A stretch of 64,000 bases of DNA from CBDCXF01 sp965223755 (GTDB lineage Bacteria; Acidobacteriota; Thermoanaerobaculia; Multivoradales; JAHEKO01), in the NCBI GenBank assembly GCA_965223755.1, contig CBDCXF010000002.1, positions 310,001 to 374,000 of the forward strand, read 5' to 3'. Numbering within the stretch: the stretch's first letter is position 1; every line of letters begins with the position of its first letter. Positions 16,062 to 22,431 of this stretch are shown one piece after another. The notes beneath the pieces are model-generated. The model searched no databases. It had not been told where the DNA came from and saw only the letters and a list, made by a program, of their open reading frames with translations. The translations under genes and the position numbers were made by a program.

Positions 16062-16538
16062 TTAGGCTCGATCGTCATGGCCGACGATCGTTCCCGACAA
16101 TTCGTAATCCCGCCAATCGTCAACGAGACCCGCGCGCACGGGATTGTTCAAGATGTACTCAGCAACGGTCGCAACCGATTCTGAAGACCGCAGACCGTGA
16201 TCGAAGAAACTTCGTTGCCAGAGTCTTCCGCTTCTACCAGTGGCATACCAAGTTCTCGCAGTCATAGACTTCCATCTACCCACAAGTCGAACTAAAGAGC
16301 CCCCTGAACCAATTGAGACTAGAAGGTGCGCGTGGTCGGGCATGAGGCAATGGGCGAGCACTGTGTTGGTCTCAACCGCTTCTTCCATTAAAGCAACGCA
16401 TCGCCGGGCGAAGACTCGGTCTTCAAAGGCGCGCCGGCGCCGGTAACAGCAAGTCGTTACGGAGAAGATCTCACCGGGACGTGAATAGTTTCCGATGGGT
16501 AGGCGGATGGTTCTTCGACGACGGAACTCTGTCACCAA
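16062..16538 (-). CDS. REP-associated tyrosine transposase (RAYT, Y1 family)
   Basis: A 158-aa single-domain HUH endonuclease (TTG 16538, or GTG 16535 one codon in). The HUH motif is visible in HCLMPDHAHLLVS (about 83-95), and the candidate catalytic tyrosine lies in VAEYILNNPVRAGLVDDW. The family pattern GEIFSVTTCCYRRR near the N-terminus is also present. RAYTs cut single-stranded REP hairpins and are thought to spread them. Here the gene is flanked on both sides by REP arrays and the genome fragment is rich in similar units. That makes this protein their likely mobiliser. The frame is intact. Confidence 0.9.
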   Translation of the reverse strand: MVTEFRRRRTIRLPIGNYSRPGEIFSVTTCCYRRRRAFEDRVFARRCVALMEEAVETNTVLAHCLMPDHAHLLVSIGSGGSLVRLVGRWKSMTARTWYATGRSGRLWQRSFFDHGLRSSESVATVAEYILNNPVRAGLVDDWRDYELSGTIVGHDDRA

Positions 16539-16572
16539 GATGGGGACGTGAACTGAGTCGAAGATCTTGCTG

Positions 16573-16738
16573 CGTGGGCGCCCGCAAGGGGCGCCCCTAC
16601 GATCACAGACACATGCAGGGTCGGGGCTTGCCCCCGCCCGAGGGAGGCCGCAAGGGCCTCCCCTACGATCCGACCCGCAGACAAATGTAGGGGCGGAGCT
16701 CGCCCCCGCCCGGGAGCCTGCAAGGGTCTCCCCTACAG
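16573..16738. repeat. REP array, right side of RAYT
   Basis: Three REP units mirroring the left array, including GAGGGAGGCCGCAAGGGCCT and CGGGAGCCTGCAAGGGTCTC. They end 6 bases before the first ATG of the allantoicase gene. The promoter and leader of that gene must therefore lie in or before the array. Confidence 0.85.
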
Positions 16739-16744
16739 AAGCGG

Positions 16745-18304
16745 TTGCATTGTTCTATGCTGACGATGACCAGCATGCAGCTAGCCATGAACGACTTCCT
16801 CGACCTTCCCAACCTAGCCAGCGAACGACTCGGGGCCGAGGTCTTGGTCGCCAACGACGACTTTTTCGCCGGCAAAGAGAACCTGGTCAAAGACACGGAG
16901 GCTGTCTGGGATGCCGATCGCTACACCGACCGTGGCAAATGGATGGACGGATGGGAGACCCGTCGGCGGCGCGAGGAAGGACATGACTGGTGCATTTTGC
17001 GCCTGGGCGTTCCTGGAGTGGTCCGCGGCGTGGTCGTCGATACCGCCCATTTCAAGGGGAACTATCCCGAGAGTTGCTCGATCGAAGCCTGCGACTTGCC
17101 GGCGAACGCGCTGCTTGAAGAGGTCACGGCCTCGGGCGTCGAGTGGTTCGAGATCTTGCCCAAGTCCGACCTGGCCGGGGACTCCAAGAACGCCTTCGAG
17201 GTCGACTCGCCCTATCGCGCCAGTCACGTGCGTTTGCGCATTTATCCCGATGGCGGCGTGGCGCGGTTGCGGGTCCACGGTGAGGTCGTGCCTTCGACGC
17301 GACGGCTCGCGGACTCCAACTCCGTCAATCTGCTGGCGCTGGAGCTGGGAGCGCAGGTTCTGTCGGCGAGTGACCGCTTTTTCAGTTCGCCTGAGAACTT
17401 GCTTCATCCCAGCGACCCCGCGGGAATGCACGATGGTTGGGAGACCAAGCGCCGCCGGGGTCCCGGCAATGACTGGGCGATCTTTCGCCTCGCCGCTCCA
17501 GGAACGGTGACGCGCCTGGAGGTCGACACCTCGTTCTTCAAGGGCAACGCTCCCGGGAGTTGCTCAGTCGAGGTCTTGCGAGCCGGCGGAGATGCACCAG
17601 GGGTCGACCCAGACTCCGATTGGGAAACGCTCCTGAGCCAAACACCACTCAACGCCGACCACGTGCATGTTTTCGACTCGCTGAGAATGTTGCCCCGTCC
17701 AGTGACCCATTTGCGGCTACAGACCTATCCAGACGGCGGCGTGGCGCGGCTGCGCGCCTACGGTCTGGTTGAAGGAGGAGCGGCGCCGCGACTGGCGCTG
17801 CGAGAACTTAACTCGCTTCCCCAAGGTCGCGCCAAGAAGCGCTTTTTTGACTGCTGTGGCTGTGCGTCGTGGGCCGAGGCCATGGCCGACAGCCGTCCGT
17901 TTGCCGATTCCGCGACCCTCCATAAGACGGCTGACGAGGAAGCCGACCGCCTGGATGCGCCGCAATGGCAAGAGGCGTTCGCGGCGCACCCGCCCATTGG
18001 CGGCGTGAAGGCCGAACGCCCCCGAGGCGAGACCGCGGCGAACTGGTCGCGCACCGAGCAAAGCGGAGTCGAGTCCGCCGAGGAAAGCACCGTCTCTTCT
18101 CTCGCCGAAGCCAACCGGGCCTATCGAGATCGCTTCGGCTTCGGCTTTATCGTTTGCGCCACTGGCAAGAGTGCCGACGAGATGCTGGAGTCGTTGCAGG
18201 AGAGACTCGAAAATGAGCCGGACGAAGAGTTGGCGATTGCGGCAACCGAGGAACGCAAAATCATGCATTTACGGCTGGATAAGTTGCTGCTGCAGGACGA
18301 CTGA
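16745..18304 (+). CDS. alc-uraD: allantoicase fused to OHCU decarboxylase
   Basis: A 519-aa two-enzyme fusion. Residues about 20-175 and 195-345 are the two allantoicase repeats: ANDDFFAGKENLV / ASDRFFSSPENLL, GWETRRRR / GWETKRRR and HVRLRIYPDGGVARLRVHG / HLRLQTYPDGGVARLRAYG. They hydrolyse allantoate to ureidoglycolate and urea. Residues about 355-519 are 2-oxo-4-hydroxy-4-carboxy-5-ureidoimidazoline (OHCU) decarboxylase. They show HPPIGG, the EQSGV segment and YRDRFGFGFIVCATGKSADE; the domain makes S-allantoin. The fused steps are not consecutive, since allantoinase lies between them. Several ATGs (16745, 16760, 16769, 16787) are possible starts; the last, MNDFLDLPNLA, fits the family best. 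HIU hydrolase follows after 24 bases. Confidence 0.9.
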   Translation: MHCSMLTMTSMQLAMNDFLDLPNLASERLGAEVLVANDDFFAGKENLVKDTEAVWDADRYTDRGKWMDGWETRRRREEGHDWCILRLGVPGVVRGVVVDTAHFKGNYPESCSIEACDLPANALLEEVTASGVEWFEILPKSDLAGDSKNAFEVDSPYRASHVRLRIYPDGGVARLRVHGEVVPSTRRLADSNSVNLLALELGAQVLSASDRFFSSPENLLHPSDPAGMHDGWETKRRRGPGNDWAIFRLAAPGTVTRLEVDTSFFKGNAPGSCSVEVLRAGGDAPGVDPDSDWETLLSQTPLNADHVHVFDSLRMLPRPVTHLRLQTYPDGGVARLRAYGLVEGGAAPRLALRELNSLPQGRAKKRFFDCCGCASWAEAMADSRPFADSATLHKTADEEADRLDAPQWQEAFAAHPPIGGVKAERPRGETAANWSRTEQSGVESAEESTVSSLAEANRAYRDRFGFGFIVCATGKSADEMLESLQERLENEPDEELAIAATEERKIMHLRLDKLLLQDD

Positions 18305-18328
18305 TTTGACCTACAGGGGCGAATAAGC

Positions 18329-18697
18329 ATGAGTGGAATCACGACTCATATTCTGGATATCTCCCACGGTACGCCCGCAGGGGGCGTTGTAGTCACGCTA
18401 GAGATTAAGGATCTGAAAATCAAAGATCTGGAAATCAAAAAACCGGGCGGCTGGCGACGGTTGGGCGAAGGCCGGACCGACGAAGACGGCCGCGTCGGGG
18501 ACTTCGGCCTCGACGAGGCGATCATCCCCGCGACCTACCGCTTGACCTTCGCCACCGGCGACTACTTCGCCGAGCGGGAAACCGACACCTTCTATCCGCG
18601 AGCCGTCATCGAGTTCGAAGTCCAGGATCCCTCGCAGCATTACCACGTGCCGCTATTGCTGAGTCCGTTTGGGTATTCGACTTATCGGGGAAGTTGA
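18329..18697 (+). CDS. uraH: 5-hydroxyisourate hydrolase (transthyretin-like)
   Basis: A 122-aa protein beginning GITTHILDISHGTPAGGV and ending in YSTYRGS, the hallmark C-terminal YRGS of HIU hydrolases. The active-site histidine (THILD), the GEGRTDEDGRVGDF segment and HYHVPLLLSPFGYSTY are all present. It converts 5-hydroxyisourate from urate oxidation to OHCU, the substrate of the upstream fused decarboxylase. Oddity: the loop after the first strand holds repeated units (IKDLK, IKDLE, IKKP) encoded by near-identical 15-base units. The protein is about 10 residues longer here than usual. No signal peptide. Confidence 0.93.
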   Translation: MSGITTHILDISHGTPAGGVVVTLEIKDLKIKDLEIKKPGGWRRLGEGRTDEDGRVGDFGLDEAIIPATYRLTFATGDYFAERETDTFYPRAVIEFEVQDPSQHYHVPLLLSPFGYSTYRGS

Positions 18698-18720
18698 TCC
18701 CAAGTTGCCTTCAAAGTGAC

Positions 18721-18736
18721 AAAAGTGTAAACTTTT
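18721..18736. promoter_or_regulatory. probable toxin-antitoxin operator
   Basis: Inverted repeat AAAAGT-GTAA-ACTTTT, 27 bases before the Phd/YefM-like antitoxin ATG, in an AT-rich pocket. Antitoxins of this family repress their own operon through short palindromes at this location. Confidence 0.5.
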
Positions 18737-18763
18737 ATCGCTTCACGACGGAGGGAACGATCT

Positions 18764-19024
18764 ATGGGAAAAAGCACGACTTTGACCGAGGCGCGGCGCC
18801 ACCTCGGCGCGATCGTACAGCGCGCTGAGCATGCCGGAGAATGGCAAATCATCACCAACCACGGCCGCGAAGTAGCCGCTGTCGTGCCTATTGAAGATTT
18901 GAGAGCATTTCAAAAGCTTCAAGACGAACTCGACCACGAGGCAGCAGTACGATCTTACGAAGAGGTCCAAGCAGGCACTGCCGATCTAGTTGAGCTCAAG
19001 GATCTGCCTCCGATTTCCGATTGA
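18764..19024 (+). CDS. type II antitoxin, Phd/YefM family
   Basis: An 86-aa protein preceded by GGAGGG. The N-terminal half (TLTEARRHLGAIVQRAEHAG, then ITNHGREVAAVVPIEDLRAF) is the Phd/YefM DNA-binding fold. The acidic C-terminal tail should wrap the toxin. Its stop overlaps the toxin TTG start (TTGA, 19021-19024). The pair stands just after the urate genes and probably has nothing to do with them. Confidence 0.88.
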   Translation: MGKSTTLTEARRHLGAIVQRAEHAGEWQIITNHGREVAAVVPIEDLRAFQKLQDELDHEAAVRSYEEVQAGTADLVELKDLPPISD

Positions 19025-19281
19025 ACGTGGCCATCCGCGTCCTGCTCGATGCTCGCGCTCAGCGCGAGGAAGCAAAGCTAGATCCGCAGGTTCGGCGGCG
19101 CGTGCGGCGCGCATTGCAACGGCTCGCCACGGGTGACCAACGTAACGTTCGGCAACTCAAACAGCACCCGGTCGGAACGCACCGCCTACGCGTCGGCAAA
19201 GACTGGAGGGTCATCTTCTACCGCTTGGAGGATGGTTCTATCGTCGTGGCACGGATCCGACACCGCAGACATGCTTACTGA
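19021..19281 (+). CDS. type II toxin, RelE/ParE superfamily
   Basis: An 86-aa basic protein starting at TTG, coupled to the antitoxin by a 4-base overlap. It has the RelE/ParE pattern: an N-terminal strand, a helical pair (DPQVRRRVRRALQRLA), then VRQLKQHPVGTHRLRVGKDW and RVIFYRLEDGSIVVARIRHR. The last strand with RIRHRR resembles RelE-type catalytic basics, so mRNA interferase activity is likely, but a gyrase poison is not excluded. Confidence 0.85.
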   Translation: MNVAIRVLLDARAQREEAKLDPQVRRRVRRALQRLATGDQRNVRQLKQHPVGTHRLRVGKDWRVIFYRLEDGSIVVARIRHRRHAY

Positions 19282-19318
19282 TCGGTCGGTTCCAGGCAGA
19301 TCAAGCTAGTGCCGACCA

Positions 19319-19670
19319 CTAGTGCTTCAGAGGTAAACGAGTTTCGAAAGGCACATCACGCATCAGCTTTTTGAGCTTTGAGATCGACAGGGTGCGCTGG
19401 CCGTTCTTCTGCATCCGACTGGCTTCCTCCCAAGCCAATCAACCAGGACCATTGAAAGCCTCCGTCACCTTGCCATTCTTCCGACGCTGGAACAACTCCA
19501 AGCCGTAGCGACGTGCGGCGAGCATTTCTCCGGTACTCCCACTAGGTGACCATCGGGAGTAAATCGCCTTCTTCTTGGAGAGAGTTCCTCTAACGTTCCA
19601 ACAATGTTGTAAAGCTCGCGAATGAGCTCCTAAACGTCTTTTCTAACGTGCGCTACGACATTGCTTAACG
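19319..19670 (-). pseudogene. decayed DUF6998-like gene
   Basis: On the minus strand the sequence reads ELYNIVGTLEELSPRR plus RFTPDGHLVG in one frame. It then shifts to GSTGEMLAARRYGLELFQRR in another, an in-frame stop follows FNGPG, and the remainder is LAWEEASRMQKNGQRTLSIS ending at TAG 19319-19321. The RFTPDGHLVGS.GE...A..YGLEL pattern matches DUF6998-type proteins of unknown function. At least one frameshift and one stop break the gene. Confidence 0.5.
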
Positions 19671-19692
19671 GAAACGCTTGCGAGGATTCAAA

Positions 19693-21045
19693 TCAAGCAA
19701 CCCAGCGGGCTTCGAGGATCTTGAGAAATGACTTTCCCCGGATCTCTTCGAGCGAAAGGCCGGAGTCCTGGACCGCCCTTTCCTCACTGATCGCTCCACA
19801 GTTGACGGCGCGCAGGAAGTAGTTGAGCAGCCCCTGGCCGGTGGCGGCGTCGTCAAAGACATCGCCCACCAGCGTCGCCTGAGCGGCCTTGCCGACGAAG
19901 TTGCTGAGGCGCTCGGCCGCGGCCTCGATGCCCTCGAGAAAGAACGCGTAGACGGCAGCGTAGCGAGTCGGCAATTGCGCCGGGTGTAGATCCCAGCCCT
20001 GGTAGTAGGCGTGTTCGAGCGAGTGGCGAACGTGGTCGTAGTGCAGGCGCCAGGCGTCATGAACTGAGCGTCGATTTTCGGCCTCTTGTTGGGGGCTGAG
20101 AGCGTCGCCTTCGGGCGCCCGATGTGGCGCCACCGGCAACACGTTGGTGGCGCCGTCACTGAGCCAAATCCCCGTTCCGCCCAAAGCCACCTGCATCACG
20201 TGACGGGCAAAGTCGCAGGCCGGATGAGTCATGTGCTGGTAGGCCGCGGTGATGTCGCACGAGGCGGTGTAGTCGTAGGTGCCGAAGTGGGCCGCGCGGC
20301 AGCGACCTTCGCCCGCCGCCACCAGGTCGGGAAGAGCGATGCGGCCGCTGGCGTCGAAGATCGACTGCGGTGTTTCGACCATGAGCTCAAACGAAATTGG
20401 TGCGGCCAACTCGAGGCGGGATTCCAACTGGGTCAAGAGAGCGGTAAGGGTCTCTACCTGCACCGGACTGGTGACTTTGGGCAAGGTGATGGTGAAGCCG
20501 GAAGGCAGCCGCCCCTCGGTTTCTGCAACCAAGGTAGATAGAAACAGGTCCAGGGTGCGCATGCTGCGCGCCTTGAGATCGTCGCTGAAGGGCTTGATGC
20601 GGATACCCAGAAAGGGCGGCAGGCTGCCTTCGGCAAAGCCGGCCGCAGCTGCGCGAGCAGTGTGCTCGGCGTCGGCGTCTTCTTCCGCGTCGGGCCGATT
20701 GCCGTAGCCGTCCTCGAAATCGATGCGGAAGTCTTCGACCGGTTCGTGCTCGAGTTTTTCGCAAACCTTGCGGTAGACCCGCGACGCCAGTTGGGGATCT
20801 AGATCCAAAACCTCGGCGAGAGTCTCGGCGTCCGGGCCGTATTCGTCGAGGGCTCGGCGCGCCAGGGCGCCGAGTCGCTGTGCGGTGTTGCGCTTGAAGA
20901 TCTGCGCTCCACCGTAGACGGTGTGCACCGGCTGGCGCTCACCCGAATCACCGGGACGAAGGCGAGCGAACTCTGCGTTGGCAGTCGCCAGCCGAGCCAT
21001 GAGGGGCGCCAGTTCGTTGTCGCTGAGAGTGGGTTTCTGGGTCAT
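19693..21045 (-). CDS. DUF6986-like protein, HpcH/HpaI aldolase / citrate-lyase-beta fold
   Basis: A 450-aa protein. It shows the acidic metal site of the aldolase/malate-synthase-like TIM barrel: EDFRIDFEDGYGNRPD, LGIRIKPFS, GFTITLPKVTSPVQVETL, FELMVETPQSIFD and HFGTYDYTASCDIT. Enzymes of this superfamily join or split short keto acids at a Mg2+ site. It is the last gene of the xdh operon (27 bases after the FAD subunit). I infer a role in using glyoxylate or a similar C2/C3 product of purine breakdown, as malate synthase does in other organisms. That role is context-based only. No deviation in motif residues is evident. Confidence 0.65.
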   Translation of the reverse strand: MTQKPTLSDNELAPLMARLATANAEFARLRPGDSGERQPVHTVYGGAQIFKRNTAQRLGALARRALDEYGPDAETLAEVLDLDPQLASRVYRKVCEKLEHEPVEDFRIDFEDGYGNRPDAEEDADAEHTARAAAAGFAEGSLPPFLGIRIKPFSDDLKARSMRTLDLFLSTLVAETEGRLPSGFTITLPKVTSPVQVETLTALLTQLESRLELAAPISFELMVETPQSIFDASGRIALPDLVAAGEGRCRAAHFGTYDYTASCDITAAYQHMTHPACDFARHVMQVALGGTGIWLSDGATNVLPVAPHRAPEGDALSPQQEAENRRSVHDAWRLHYDHVRHSLEHAYYQGWDLHPAQLPTRYAAVYAFFLEGIEAAAERLSNFVGKAAQATLVGDVFDDAATGQGLLNYFLRAVNCGAISEERAVQDSGLSLEEIRGKSFLKILEARWVA

Positions 21046-21072
21046 AAATCTTTTAGTCCGCGTTGGAGCGCC

Positions 21073-21915
21073 TCATCGGGCGAGTTCCAAGACCAGGCGG
21101 CGCACCACGCGTTCCAACACGTGGCGACGGTAAGCGGCAGTCGATCGTACGTCGTCAATGGGCTCGACCGCGGCTGCAGCGAGGCGTCCGGCCAGATCCG
21201 CGGTTTCGGCGGTCGCTTCACGGCCCTCAAGCTCTTCTTCGACCGAAGTCAAGCGCAACGGCACCGCGGCTACACTGCCAGCCGCCAAGCGAACGCCACG
21301 AAACTTTCCATCCTCGACAACAGCTGCCGCACACACGACGATCTTGCTAATCGCCTGAGCGGCGCGCGTGCCCACCTTGCGGAAGGCCTGGCGTAGCCCC
21401 GCGGGCGGAGTCGGCAGATGCAACCCCACCAGCAGCTCACCGGGTTGCAACGCCGTCTGGCGGTAGCCGGTATGGAATTGCGCGTAGGAAATGCGCCGCT
21501 CGCCCTGGGTGCCAGCGATGATCGCCTCGGCATCAAGGGCCAATAGCACTGGCAGCGAGTCCCCGGCCGGACTGGCGTTGACGGCGTTGCCGCCGATGGT
21601 GGCGCGATTTTGGATCTGCCAGGCGCCGATCTCAGATGCTGCCTGTACTAAAGCTGGATAACGCTCCCTGATCTCCGCCGCGTTGCGAATCTGCGAGAAG
21701 GTCGTGGTCGCGCCCAAGGTCAAGCCATCATCGGAGGCGTGAATTCCCCGCAACTCGGGGACCCCCAAGAGATCTATGACTCCCGGAAGGTCGGACCGCT
21801 CCTCCATCTCGCCGACCATCAAGTCGGTGCAGCCCGCCACCGGCCGCAGTTCCGGGTCGGCACGCAGAAAGCCGAGCGCCTCAGCCAGGGAGGAAGGCGT
21901 GGCGACGCGGGTCAA
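21073..21915 (-). CDS. xdhB: xanthine dehydrogenase FAD-binding subunit
   Basis: A 280-aa subunit of the molybdenum hydroxylase. FAD contacts appear in PVAGCTDLMVG (about 21-31), RNAAEIRERYPALVQAASEI, NRATIGGNAVNASPAGDSLP and RRISYAQFHTGYR. The C-terminal CO-dehydrogenase-flavoprotein domain follows (RKVGTRAAQAISKIVVCAAA). It passes electrons from the iron-sulfur subunit to NAD+ or another acceptor. The start overlaps the 2Fe-2S subunit stop by 4 bases. Length is typical of stand-alone XdhB proteins. Confidence 0.9.
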   Translation of the reverse strand: MTRVATPSSLAEALGFLRADPELRPVAGCTDLMVGEMEERSDLPGVIDLLGVPELRGIHASDDGLTLGATTTFSQIRNAAEIRERYPALVQAASEIGAWQIQNRATIGGNAVNASPAGDSLPVLLALDAEAIIAGTQGERRISYAQFHTGYRQTALQPGELLVGLHLPTPPAGLRQAFRKVGTRAAQAISKIVVCAAAVVEDGKFRGVRLAAGSVAAVPLRLTSVEEELEGREATAETADLAGRLAAAAVEPIDDVRSTAAYRRHVLERVVRRLVLELAR

Positions 21916-22418
21916 GACCGCCCCTCCGCTTCTTTGTCTACCGCTCCTTCGTTCGGCTTTCCGTCTTGGGTCCTCCTCTCCTCAACCAAGGCGCGAAAAA
22001 TGCCCTCATAGCCGGTACAGCGGCAGAGATTGCCGGCGAGCGCGTCTTGGACTTCGGCGCGTGACGGCCTTTCCTCGTCCTCCAGCAGCGCCCACGCTGT
22101 GACGATGATGCCCGGCGTGCAAGCGCCGCACTGGACGCCGCCGGTTTCGACGAAGCGATCGAGAAAAGCTGCCCCCGGACTCTCGGCAACTCCTTCCACA
22201 GTCATAACCGCCCGGCCTCGGCATTGCATCAGCGGTACCAGACAGGAAAGAACAGGCTCTCCGTCCAGCAGTACCGTGCAAGCGCCGCACTCCCCTTCGC
22301 CGCAGCCCTCTTTGGTGCCGGTAGAGTCGAGGTCGCGGCGCAAGACATCCAGAAGCCGGTCCATTGGGCCGCCTTCCACCGCGATTTGTTCGCCGTTGAG
22401 GCTGAACTCGACCTTCAT
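21912..22418 (-). CDS. xdhC: xanthine dehydrogenase 2Fe-2S subunit
   Basis: 168 aa from ATG 22418, chosen because MKVEFSLNGE is the family start and an AGGTTGAG ribosome-binding site precedes it. The longer in-frame extension lies inside xdhA and is not protein-like. It carries two iron-sulfur clusters: the plant-ferredoxin type GCGEGECGACTVLLDGE and the C-terminal VQCGACTPGIIVTAWALL with GNLCRCTGYEGIF. It relays electrons between the molybdenum and FAD subunits in the cytoplasm. The gene lies 13 bases downstream of xdhA. Confidence 0.92.
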   Translation of the reverse strand: MKVEFSLNGEQIAVEGGPMDRLLDVLRRDLDSTGTKEGCGEGECGACTVLLDGEPVLSCLVPLMQCRGRAVMTVEGVAESPGAAFLDRFVETGGVQCGACTPGIIVTAWALLEDEERPSRAEVQDALAGNLCRCTGYEGIFRALVEERRTQDGKPNEGAVDKEAEGRS

Positions 22419-22431
22419 GGAGAACTCAACC

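Noticed and set aside
15868..16738. REP arrays considered as a CRISPR array
   Set aside because: Units are palindromic, of unequal length, without regular unique spacers, and no cas gene is present.
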